From: Adineta steineri
Lineage: Eukaryota > Rotifera > Eurotatoria > Adinetida > Adinetidae
Length of the DNA: 64,000 bases
Direction: 5' to 3'
Assembly: GCA_905250115.1 (NCBI GenBank)
Contig: CAJNOI010000032.1
Span: 496,001 to 560,000 of the forward strand
Shown here: one piece after another, positions 24,301 to 32,660 of the stretch
How positions within the stretch are numbered: position 1 is the stretch's first letter
Layout: every line of letters starts with the position of its first letter
Position numbers and translations under genes: made by a program
The notes under the pieces: model-generated
The model's input: the letters and a program-made list of their open reading frames with translations, nothing else
The model's database searches: none
Told to the model about the DNA's origin: nothing

Positions 24301-26817
24301 CAAAACCAAAGCTTACAGAAACATTAATCAATACATATTATATGAGAAAAAGCTATCGACAATTTACAAATGAAAGTATCGAAAGATCTACTATCGAGAA
24401 GTTGTTAAAAAACTGTCACAACATCAATAATAACGAGCAAATATCTTTATCTGGCCTTGATTTTAATATCCTTGGTCAATTATTAGCAGTATTAACGCCG
24501 ATCAGTATTTCTGATCAACCTTTACCAAAATATCGTTATGCCTCAGCTGGCAGTCTTTATCCAGTACAGATATATGTTGAATTACCAACATCTATAGATA
24601 ATATTTTGCCTGGTGTTTACTATCATAATCCAGATGAACATACTTTAGAACTAATTAGTACTCATACTAATGATGAAATGATGAATATAAGATTACATCT
24701 TGTTGGACGATCATTAGCAATTGCACCGCTATATGGTAAAAGATTGGGTTCTCAATTTTGTATGCTAGAAACAGGATATATGATGGGATTATTGGAAGAA
24801 GAAGGATCGAGATTGGGGTTGACATTCTCAAAAAATACTTATAACGAATCTATAACTCTCGATATTTTGAATATAGATGAGAATGATACACATTGTTGTT
24901 TCAAAGTTTCATCATTTAAGCAAAATATGTCTAGTGATGTACAAAATGATAATCATCAATGTATTATTTATCTAAAATCGGTCAACAATAACAAAGACCA
25001 ATGGTTTACTTATAGTAGAGAAAAGGATACTGTTACATCTTTTGATGTCGACGCTGAAACTACACGAGAAGAAATACCACTACTCTTTGATGATGACGAT
25101 GATACGAAGATTATATTTCATGATTGTCAATGTGTAATTTTCTTCATTGGGCGATCAGAATGCATAACGAACATAGGAAAGATATCCCAATTCTTAATGG
25201 ATCATTGTTTAGAAATGAATATTGGTATGTGTCCAGTTGGTACTCGTACTGGCCTTCCAACAAAAATTAATAATATATTAGATACTATCCTTATTCATGA
25301 AAAACTAAATGCAAGTGATATATTACATACATTACTTATTGGAAAGATTAGTAATAAACAAAAAAATGAACGCACTATTTCAACAGTGAAACCAATGCCA
25401 CACTGGAGCGAAATATTACGAATTTATCTAAAGAAAAAGCTTCCAATGTATATGGTACCATCGCATTTTATAAGTGTTTCGTCATTTCCATTAAATCCAA
25501 ATGGTAAAATTAATCGAAAAGCTCTACCAGAAATATCACTATCAGTGCTTCAACAAGAAGATACATATGATGCACCAAATAGTGAGTTAGAAAAGACGAT
25601 TGCGAATATCTGGCAAGAAATATTATACACAGATCGACTTATTATACAACATGATGACCTGAAATCGAATAAGCTGCCAACTATTGCAAACGAAACAGTA
25701 TCTTCGATATATTATCCAACTATAAACGTCTCTGATAGAAATAGACAAACACCTTTTCTTATATCTACTACAGCTAGTTTCTTCAGCGTTGGCGGCAATT
25801 CCCTTTTGCTTGTTAAGATCTATCAACATTACCAATCAAAATTTAACTTCGCAAGAGAAGCATTGAGTATTAGATCATTGTTTGACTATAACACCATAGT
25901 TGAACACGCAAAACTACTTGAAGCAATCATCATCGATAGTGCACAACTAAAACAATGGCATACGCTGCATATTAATGAAGGTAAGATATTTTTAATTTAC
26001 TTTTTCAATAGCTAAAAATATTATTTTCACAAATTTTAGGTATCGCATCGTATGCTCAAGAACGCATATTTCTTGATGAACAAGTTCGTTTCTATGATCA
26101 AACTGCCATTTACAATCAGCTGATTATTCTGAGAGTTACAAAAGGCTTATTATCAGTGAATCGTTTATTGAAAGCTCTTCGTTATGTCCTAAGTAAGCAT
26201 ACGATATTAAGAACTTCTCTAGCTTTCAATGATGAGGATAGTATTTTAAAACAATCTATCACTGATAAACATCTGACATTTACATTGACTGCCGATCAAA
26301 CATTCAAAAATGAAACTGATCTTCATAACATTGTTTCACAAATAAATACTAATCCTAATTTGTTCAATTTATCAAGTGGTCGTGTTTTTTATTGTCAAAT
26401 TCTCAGAAAACATATTGTATCTGATGAAAATTATGACAAAGAAATTATTAAAAATTCTGACGTTTTCGTTATCGCTTTTCATCATGTTGCAACTGATCAA
26501 TCAAGTGACTCAATTTTTTTAAGTGATTTATGTAATACTTACAATAGTCACATGACGTGGTTAGATGACGAAGAATCATTACAATATATTGATTATAGTG
26601 TGCATGAGCGTCTGATCGATATGACATCATCACGCGAGTTTTGGTGTTCTCAATTAAATGGATACAATCAAGAATGTCGATTGTTACTACCAGTTGATCG
26701 TGATTGCTTATACAGTGATCAACGATCTGGATATGCCTCTATTGCTCGTACTTCATTTGATAGTGAGGTCTCGATATCATTTCTCAATTATGCATCTTCA
26801 CATCAAGTCACACCATT
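13349..26817 (+). CDS. NRPS-2: A-T-C'-C-A-T-Cy-A-Ox-T-C' peptide synthetase (3' end lost in gap)
   Basis: Open across eleven exons: 13349-14183, 14246-14497, 14551-15318, 15377-16831, 17781-18344, 18410-19506, 19564-19863, 19918-20248, 20306-21298, 21364-25980 and 26040-26817 (then gap). Codon phase is consistent at every junction, giving about 3,996 residues without a stop. The first Met is followed directly by an adenylation domain, so it is a loading module and a true start. The enzyme would load a starter on carrier 1, condense it with a residue chosen by A2, then cyclize and oxidise cysteine on module 3. No thioesterase or reductase is visible. The MIO enzyme just upstream probably supplies the starter. 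Splice sites, AT content and neighbours show it is resident in an animal genome. Domain entries follow separately. Product and expression are inferred only. Confidence 0.9.
15377..16831 (+). other. NRPS-2 first condensation-type domain (C')
   Basis: Follows carrier 1 directly. Motifs in order: SYAQERIFLDEQVRF (C1), KHKILRTSV (C2), GFHHTAIDQ (C3, with HHxxxD kept), YIDYSVHEHL, IGMFVSTLPYRI (C5) and HYPLQHIL. The IGxFVxTLP motif and LRT favour a condensation rather than an epimerization domain. It is followed by another complete C domain instead of an A domain, an unusual tandem. The same C'-C pairing is seen twice in NRPS-1. The exon end and the acceptor at 17780 are conserved in all copies. 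Confidence 0.75.
16832..17780 (+). other. 949-bp intron between C' and C of NRPS-2
   Basis: The equivalent introns in NRPS-1 are about 51 bp (1944-1994) and 139 bp (6896-7034), so this copy has grown. It contains one C-rich arm (ATCACACCCTC, about 16948-16958) of the palindromic repeat family. I see no gene inside it; the frame at 17036-17224 has no support. Confidence 0.7.
17781..21298 (+). other. NRPS-2 module 2 (C-A-T), Ser-like code
   Basis: The C domain runs from ASYAQARICFDERVRF through FNFHHALFDFPSM (HHxxxD kept, with Phe in place of the usual Gly) to YFPLQRIL. The A domain has FTSGSTGIPKA, CSFDIHVQEILGT, YGPAETTIDC, YRTGDLV, RNDYQVKLRGQRIELGE and NANGKVDRKSLP. The carrier is FFGIGGHSLLLIQ. 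The GrsA-position code reads D-I-Q-H-C-S-L-I-D-K. Seven of ten positions equal the classical serine code DVWHLSLIDK; the differences are 236 Ile, 239 Gln and 299 Cys. Serine or a close relative is the best guess, not a firm call. Four internal introns (18345-18409, 19507-19563, 19864-19917, 20249-20305) sit at the same places as in NRPS-1 modules. Confidence 0.8.
21364..25980 (+). other. NRPS-2 module 3: Cy-A(Cys)-Ox-T, thiazole-forming
   Basis: One uninterrupted 4.6-kb exon. The cyclization domain starts FPVTDIQLAYLVGREG and has the diagnostic DxxxxD as DALITDFWS in place of HHxxxDG. The A domain has YTSGSTGKPKGVMISH, NFDLSVYDIFGMLIGGG, WNSVPMLM, HILLSGDW, GGATEASIWS and NPNGKINRKALP. Its code D-L-Y-N-L-S-L-I-W-K is identical to the published cysteine code. 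Between A8 (FTGRKDFQVKVHGHRIE) and A9 (LPMYMVP) lies a nitroreductase-fold FMN oxidase, about 24300-25370, with KYRYASAGSLYPVQIYVE. That is the position used by thiazole-forming modules such as epothilone EpoB. The carrier is FFSVGGNSLLLV, preceded by a roughly 45-aa low-complexity insert. The expected chemistry is condensation with Cys, cyclodehydration to thiazoline, then oxidation to thiazole. Confidence 0.9.
26040..26817 (+). other. NRPS-2 terminal condensation-type domain (C'2), cut by gap
   Basis: Starts SYAQERIFLDEQVRF and includes AFHHVATDQSS (HHxxxD) and LINYASSHQVTP-like sequence just before the gap. It closely resembles the first C' (15377-16831); the first 50-odd bases are identical. 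Placed after the last visible carrier, it could be the releasing domain (condensing the chain with a free amine), or more modules may be hidden in the gap. Confidence 0.75.
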
Positions 26818-26917
26818 NNNNNNNNNNNNNNNNNNNNNNNNNNNNNNNNNNNNNNNNNNNNNNNNNNNNNNNNNNNNNNNNNNNNNNNNNNNNNNNNNNN
26901 NNNNNNNNNNNNNNNNN
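26818..26917. other. Assembly gap (100 N)
   Basis: Exactly 100 N. It interrupts the terminal C' domain of NRPS-2. The sequence on the far side does not continue that domain, so an unknown amount is missing. Confidence 0.98.
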
Positions 26918-27080
26918 TGATTTCATTCAACGTTATATTCAACCTGAAGAACAAGAATATTTTCGTCTGTTTGCTGGATTACCTGGTACTCAAGTTTATG
27001 AAGACATGAGCCAAGGACGTTCACAATATTGGCGAGTTGTATTTCGAAAGAAGACAACAACAGATATGCCTGTCATCTGA
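26918..27080 (+). CDS. 3' end of an unidentified gene
   Basis: A reading frame enters from the gap and ends in TGA at 27078-27080, with 53 codons visible. The peptide contains QPEEQEYFRLFAGLPGTQVY and SQYWRVVFRKK. I do not recognise it. It is not carrier, thioesterase or condensation sequence. It might be a tailoring domain at the end of NRPS-2, a separate neighbouring gene (the YWRVVF ending recalls some methyltransferases, a weak impression), or sequence brought in by a scaffold join. The codon use resembles that of the NRPS. Confidence 0.5.
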
Positions 27081-27601
27081 AAACAAAGTTTAACTGAACA
27101 AAAGAAACACTTTTTCTTTTTTCAACTAATCATACTTTTTATTTTTCTCCTTACTTACTAATCTCATATTATTCCACTTCATACTAATATCTCATTTTTA
27201 TTTCTTAACTAATAAATTATCTTTATAATCGTGAATCTCTATTTATTTCATCATATTGAATAAAATGAAGTTTTAGGAAAAACTACATATTAAATTATCT
27301 TTTTATTTTTGACACAAATGTTGTATTGGATTTTTCAATCATTCAATTTTAGTAGATATATTCAGAATAGAAATAGAATGTAATTTAGATTAAATAATGT
27401 CTATTTAAATTAACAAGGAAATGTCTTCAAATTTGCTCTAACTATTATTTATTCGACAGTAGTATCATTCAACATACTGAATTAGTACTTTTACAATTCA
27501 TTAGGATTAATCATGTATCCGTATACTAATTCATCTGAGCTAGTGTTAAGTCGATCATGGGAATAGCTTATACAAGTGAACAATACGACAGTGAACTGGT
27601 T

Positions 27602-27683
27602 AGGCGTGAGTATGGGTGTGGGTGTGAGTGGGTTTAGACTTTGACCTCTGCTTGTCCGACACTCACTCCACACTCACATCCTT
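27602..27683. repeat. Palindromic G/C-arm repeat, copy in inverted pair
   Basis: G-rich left part (GTATGGGTGTGGGTGTGAG), a core GGGTTTAGACTTTGACCTC, then a C-rich right part (CACTCCACACTCACATCC). It is inverted relative to 28146-28208: the core of each matches the reverse complement of the other over roughly 35 bp with a few changes. Confidence 0.7.
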
Positions 27684-27857
27684 TTTGTTTTGATATAGAT
27701 CCTCAATTATGTGGTAATTGTGCATCACCATATTCGACTATTGATAACGATGATACATCATTCACAAGAAAAAACCATCCCGATTGTTCTTCCAATTTGT
27801 AGTGTATAGATTATAATTATTGTTTGTTGGCGTGTGTGTCGATGCGAGCACAAAAAT

Positions 27858-28064
27858 ATGTCTAATCAACAATTAACATTATTGGGATATAATCGAACGG
27901 TTCGAATACGAAAATTTTCTCTAACAAGTATTCAAAGAAATGCAACAACAGTAAATGAAATTGATGTATCTTTTACAATTCCATTATCAAGATAGTTTGA
28001 TCCCTTAGAAGAACGACCGCTATCATATGAATCAGTTACATTATATAGAAGAACACAACATTAG
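27858..28064 (+). pseudogene. Unidentified gene fragment with in-frame stop
   Basis: ATG at 27858-27860 opens a frame of 45 codons (MSNQQLTLLGYNRTVRIRKF...), a TAG at 27993-27995, then 22 more protein-like codons to TAG at 28062-28064. Composition is coding-like, unlike its surroundings. I do not recognise the family. It may be a decayed exon. Confidence 0.35.
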
Positions 28065-28145
28065 ACACAAGTAAAAGCGATTGCATTCAAACTTTCATGG
28101 TTATAAAGGAAAAACAAAAATTCAATATCCGCTAATTTTCTTTTA

Positions 28146-28208
28146 TTGAGGGTGTAGGTGTGGATGTCAGACAAGCAAAGATCAAAGTTCAAACCCAGTC
28201 ACACCCGC
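28146..28208. repeat. Palindromic G/C-arm repeat, second copy of inverted pair
   Basis: Left TTGAGGGTGTAGGTGTGG, core TCAGACAAGCAAAGATCAA, right end CCCAGTCACACCCGCAAG. The core is the reverse complement of the core at 27602-27683, about 480 bp away. Confidence 0.7.
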
Positions 28209-28377
28209 AAGATTTATACACACAAGTATGTATGTGTATTACCTTATCAATCGGCTTGTCTTTTACGTTTTTATTATTCCCAGAGTTGTTCTCTGTGCGC
28301 GCGCCAGTCAATACAAACTAGAATTAATTGAAAAACCAATGGATAAAAGATTCTTTTATTTATTTATCAATTGTTTT

Positions 28378-30804
28378 TTATAAGTGCTTTTTTACAATTT
28401 CAATACTTTCTTTCACAGTTTTTATATTAGAATGAGTTGGAGGTAATGCGCGTTGAAATATATCCAGAGCACGTTCAAAATATGAAAGTGCTTTTGAATA
28501 GTCTTCCATAATGTAACATACACCAGCGATGTTATTGTATGAAGCAGCGAATGAAGGATGATTTGAAGGAAGATTTGTTTGCCGAATTTCAAGTGCTTTT
28601 TCGTAAAATGAAAACGCTTTCGAGTACTCTCCCATGTTATCATACACACTGCCTATGTTGTTGTATGAACTAGCCAAATCAGGATGATTTGAAGGAAGAG
28701 CCTTTCGATATATTTTAAGTGCTTTTTCATGGGATGAAAGTGCCTTTGAGTACTCTCCCATGCGTTTATACACTTGACCGATGTTGTTGTATGAAGTAGC
28801 CAAATGAGGATGATTTGAAGGAAGAGTTTTTTGCCAGATTTCATGCGCATTTTCGAAAAATGAAAGTGCATTCGAGTACTCTCCTATCTTATCATACACG
28901 CTACCGATGTTGCTGTATGAAATAGTCAAATCCGGATGATTTGAAGGGAGAGTTTTTCGATATATTTTAAGTGCTTTTACGTGAGATGAAAGTGCTTTTG
29001 AATACTCTCCCATGCTATCACAGACACTACCAATGTTGTTGTATGAAGTAGCCAAATCAGGATGATTTGAAGGAAGACATTTTTCTCGAATTTCTAAGGC
29101 TTTTTCGTAAAATGAAAATGCTTTCGAGTACTCTCTAATCTTGTTATACACATTACCGATGTTGTTGCATGAAGTAGCCAAATAAGGATGATTTGAGTGA
29201 AGAGCTTTTTGATCAATTTCAAGTACTTTTCCGTAAAATGAAAGTGCTTTTCCGTACTCTCCGATCTTGTTATACACCATGCCGATATTGTTGTATAAAG
29301 TAGCCAATGACGGATGATTAGAAGAAAGAGTTTTTTGCTGAATTTCAAGTGCCTTTTCATAATACCAAACAGTCTTTTCATAATCACCTTGATTCAAATG
29401 GATCGATCCCAACTGATTATAATAAAGCGTTCTTTCACTCGTATCTGATGTTTGCTCGACTAGTACGTTATAAAGTTCTTCAGCTTTATTAAACTGACCA
29501 ATTCTAAGCAATAAGTTACCTAATCTCTCCCATCCAGTACTACTACTAACTTCTTCTCGTATTCGATCAGTAAGTAATCGTAGTTGTTGATCATCATCCG
29601 ATGTTAACTGTAATTCAACTTGATAAAGTTTATTCTTATCGTCCATTTGTTTAATTTCACCCACCCGAAACACGGTGTGCATTGAGAAGAGAATTTCATC
29701 ATCTTTCTTAAAAGAACTCATCTCTTTAATAGAGGCATATGGTACTGACCTAATACAAGGATCAATGAGCATTACAAAGAGAATGCCCACCATATCTAGT
29801 CTTGTCGAAGCACGTCGAGCAAATTCGAGGGATACTTTTTCATCTTTACTGGTGGGCAAGAAAGTGTTACTCGACATTAGTCCACCTTTTATTTTTTGAA
29901 GTTTTTCAAAGTCTAACTGGATCAGACCTTATCCTCGATAAACTACAAAAGACTTTGCACCATAACCACTAACCTGTTGCTCGTACAGCTGTTGAATTTG
30001 TTGATGTAGATCACGTAGAAAGAAGCCCATATTGATGATTATATCGGCATCCAATGTTCGAAGTGCTTGATTGAGCATTTTATAGGTAAAACACTCACGA
30101 GTATACCACCATATTGCTTTTTGTGGGCGATAATCATGTTCGAATTCATTAATCAGTTGTAATTCAATAGTATTGCCACTAAAAACTTTGCGACAACAAG
30201 CTGCTAAGTTCTTGATTGCCTTGCGATCATATTCGATTTCAAGAAGGATCTCCTTAAATAGTTGTGTGTACATAAAAACTGACTCCAACTGATTTAAATT
30301 CTCAGGTGAAGCTATTTCGTTTATCGTAAGAAAAGTGGAGGCAATTGTATCCTGCTCGCATTGTTTAAGCGCTACTTGTAATGCTTGACAGATGTCTTTG
30401 ACATTTGTATACACACCTTTGATTTTTGTCCAGTTTTGTGTCCATTCTTGATATCTGAATTTATTGCCACAGAAGATGTAAATGGCATCTAACTGTGGCA
30501 TGCCATGGATTTCAGGAATCAAATGTTGACCTAATGCGGATGATGTTATAACAAAGGCTCTTTCATGAGCATATTGCTTGAGTACTTGGACACATTGATC
30601 CGGTTGCGTGCATAGTTTAACGTCGTTGATCACATTCTTCAAGTGAGCCAGCGTGTTTTTGCAGTCCTTGTTTGTTTGGTCGATACTGGTATCTATCCAA
30701 ACTAGAAGGTAATTTGAAGCAATACGTTGTCGTGGTTGACGAACATAAGACGCGGCTGCTTCATGGGACGATTTTACGCTCGGTTTGAAAGGTTTCGAGT
30801 CCAT
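28378..30804 (-). pseudogene. ART-TPR protein gene split by one in-frame stop
   Basis: One frame of 808 codons with a single internal TAA at 29929-29931 (codon 292). The N-terminal ~280 residues (YLLVWIDTSIDQ, AIYIFCGNKF, IIINMGFFLRDLHQQ) are a type I associate with rotifer proteins. Next comes an ADP-ribosyltransferase-like region, whose usual motifs are an Arg, an STS and an ExE. Here VYRG is followed at once by the stop, the STS position reads LPTS, and the acidic motif reads DDE in KDDEILFSMHTVFRV. The C-terminal half has about eight kinesin-light-chain-type TPRs of 42 residues (NNIGSVYDKIGEYSKALSFY-like). The stop lies inside the ART fold, so the full-length protein cannot be made without readthrough, editing or an assembly error. 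Downstream it could still yield a TPR-only protein from the Met at 29877. Intronless. Confidence 0.85.
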
Positions 30805-31202
30805 GATACGTATATGTGTTGATAATTATATGTAGTTGAAGAGTTGATTAATAAATGGTTAAGAAAACAAACGAATATCGTTATTTATATGAGAGTTAGA
30901 CGCCTTTATCTCAATGTGTTTATGGCGTCATTGATGATCTTCTTTTATTTATTTTGAGTAGTTACAATAGAAGTTTGTCCTTTGCATTATTTAATGTGCC
31001 TTATAAAGCCAGGTGAGTAAAAAGAACAGCAAAAAAAAGAATTCATTTTTTTCCAACTTTCTTCACAGATAAAAGATAGTTTCGTCACTAACAAAGAAGC
31101 ACATATTTACTTCGTAGGTAATGCACATTAAAAAACCTCTGGCAATGGCTCTATTCTAAAATATCAGAATAAACATACATGAAATGATTTGATATTAATA
31201 AA

Positions 31203-31265
31203 TATGGGTATGGGTGTGGGTGTGGGTGTGGGTGTGGATCCATCTTTTCTTTACCCACATCCTCG
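31203..31265. repeat. (TGTGGG)n telomere-like tract with C-rich right arm
   Basis: GGGTATGGGTGTGGGTGTGG continues as about five tandem TGTGGG hexamers, then about 20 bp later a right arm TTACCCACATCCTCG. This is the cleanest match in the window to the TGTGGG telomere hexamer I recall for bdelloids. It is interstitial, not terminal. Confidence 0.75.
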
Positions 31266-31898
31266 TACTCTGGTCTTTATAATAACTCTAGTAACCTTAA
31301 ACCTACATCATACATTATCTGTTTCTTCATACTACATTCGGTATATTCTGAAATTTTTATGTAGTCTAACACTATCTACTATAGAATCTCAATTTCTCGA
31401 AAATTCCATGTATATTAATATTGAATCAATTCATATTTAGTTTATACTAAAATTCTAGAATTCAGCTCAGTGCACATCACGTTATATGAAAATTTTGTTA
31501 AGAAGGCATTGACAATATTTATGTTATATGTATATGTATATAGACGATTCGAAAAGTAAAATTCTATAAGAATTCTAAAATATTAGAAGAGGGTCACGTC
31601 TCTATTAAACTCATTGTTCGATAAATTAACAATTTATTCAATATTAAAATTATGATAGTAACTACCCGAAGTACCCGTCGTTGCCAGAAACATTTAGGTG
31701 ATGAATGCCGGTACAATATACTAATGATATCAACATTGTCAAAACCTCTGATTTTGATCTCATTAGATATAAATGAAAACGATTTTATCCAAACTTTCAC
31801 GATTATTAACGAAAAGCAAAATTCAATATTCATTAATTCTCTTTAATTCTTGTATTTTTATGTTGTCTACTATTTGGAAAAATAAATATTATTTTCCA

Positions 31899-31936
31899 AG
31901 GTGTGGGTCGAAGGAAAATGCTCACATCCACACAGT
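31899..31936. repeat. Short G/C-arm palindromic repeat
   Basis: AAGGTGTGGGTCGAAGG followed by TGCTCACATCCACAC: arms complementary, about 38 bp in all. Confidence 0.55.
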
Positions 31937-32357
31937 AACTCTCAATAAAAAATCAATAGATATAGATAATTAATAAAAACACTTTTTTTACTAATTTTTG
32001 TTTGAAATTAAATAGATGCTTAATAGTTACAAGATAAAAAAATAAATCTATAATAAAACGAACATATTTTTAAAAGTCCCATTAGTATTCATCCTAGAGA
32101 GGTTTCAGTGTAATGAGTATCAAGATATGCTGCATCGTAATACGTTAAATCTAGAAGTAAAAGTACAAGAAAAATTATCATCCTTTAAAGTTAAAAGTCC
32201 GAAGTATTTTAGTACAAAATAAGTGTTTATCAAAAATAGAACACCTGTTATTTTTTCTTTTCAAGATTACTACTAGTAATAAAAGAAGATTAGCTGATAT
32301 ATAAAGACAGTATTACTACTGAAGAGACGGATATAGCAACTTTTTGTAACAAAATCT

Positions 32358-32660
32358 ATGAAGCTTTCAATCTTATTATTGATCGGATGTCTTTTATTTG
32401 TTGTTGTGCACTCCACACAATCGAGTGAGAGAGGTTTAATTATGCATAAAGGTAAATCAGCTCTGTTTAACAATATTCATATATGAAATTTTATTTCTAT
32501 AGGCACATGTCCTCAACCACCATTACATATAATGTGTCGTCGTATGGTTTGTACTCCTCAAATGTTAGAAAGAACTTGTTCAAATGATGGTGTGTGCAAA
32601 GAAAATGAGAAATGTTGTCATATACCATGTTCATGCAAAATAAAATGTGTTGCAGTATAA
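32358..32660 (+). CDS. Small secreted cysteine-rich protein, WAP-like
   Basis: Two exons (32358-32451 and 32503-32660; 51-bp intron with gtaaat donor and tctatag acceptor) encode 83 aa. Residues 1-20 form a clear signal peptide (MKLSILLLIGCLLFVVVHST). The mature part has ten cysteines spaced as in a WAP four-disulfide core: TCPQPP at the start, then CSNDGVCKENEKCC, and closing CHIPCSCKIKC. WAP domains are known as protease inhibitors and antimicrobial peptides. The fit here is by spacing, with one extra cysteine pair, so function is not certain. It is a stand-alone gene that falls below usual gene-finder size limits. A polyadenylation-like TTAATAAACA lies about 70 bp after the stop. Confidence 0.8.

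Larger units (their letters stand above)
27081..28377. other. Repeat-bearing spacer
   Basis: Mostly AT-rich sequence holding two copies of the palindromic G/C-arm repeat and two protein-like fragments, listed separately. I see no intact gene. The piece at 27699-27802 follows a TATAG acceptor and reads about 34 codons to a TAG, with CGNCASP and NHPDCSS. It could be a stray terminal exon. Confidence 0.5.
30805..32357. other. AT-rich spacer with telomere-like repeats
   Basis: Upstream of the ART-TPR gene (minus) and the WAP-like gene (plus). Apart from two G/C-arm repeats listed separately, I see no gene. Confidence 0.5.

Noticed and set aside
1899..26817. NRPS/MIO contig as bacterial contamination
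   Set aside because: The genes contain many in-phase GT-AG introns of 50-70 bp like the neighbouring animal genes, and AT content is similar, so the DNA is resident in a eukaryotic genome.
1899..26817. One giant gene: NRPS-1, MIO enzyme and NRPS-2 fused
   Set aside because: NRPS-1 is truncated with stops, the MIO enzyme has its own start and stop, and NRPS-2 starts with Met directly followed by an A domain.
27699..27802. BIR zinc-finger exon
   Set aside because: Cys and His spacing (CxxC, then H two residues before C) does not fit the BIR consensus; kept only as a possible stray exon.
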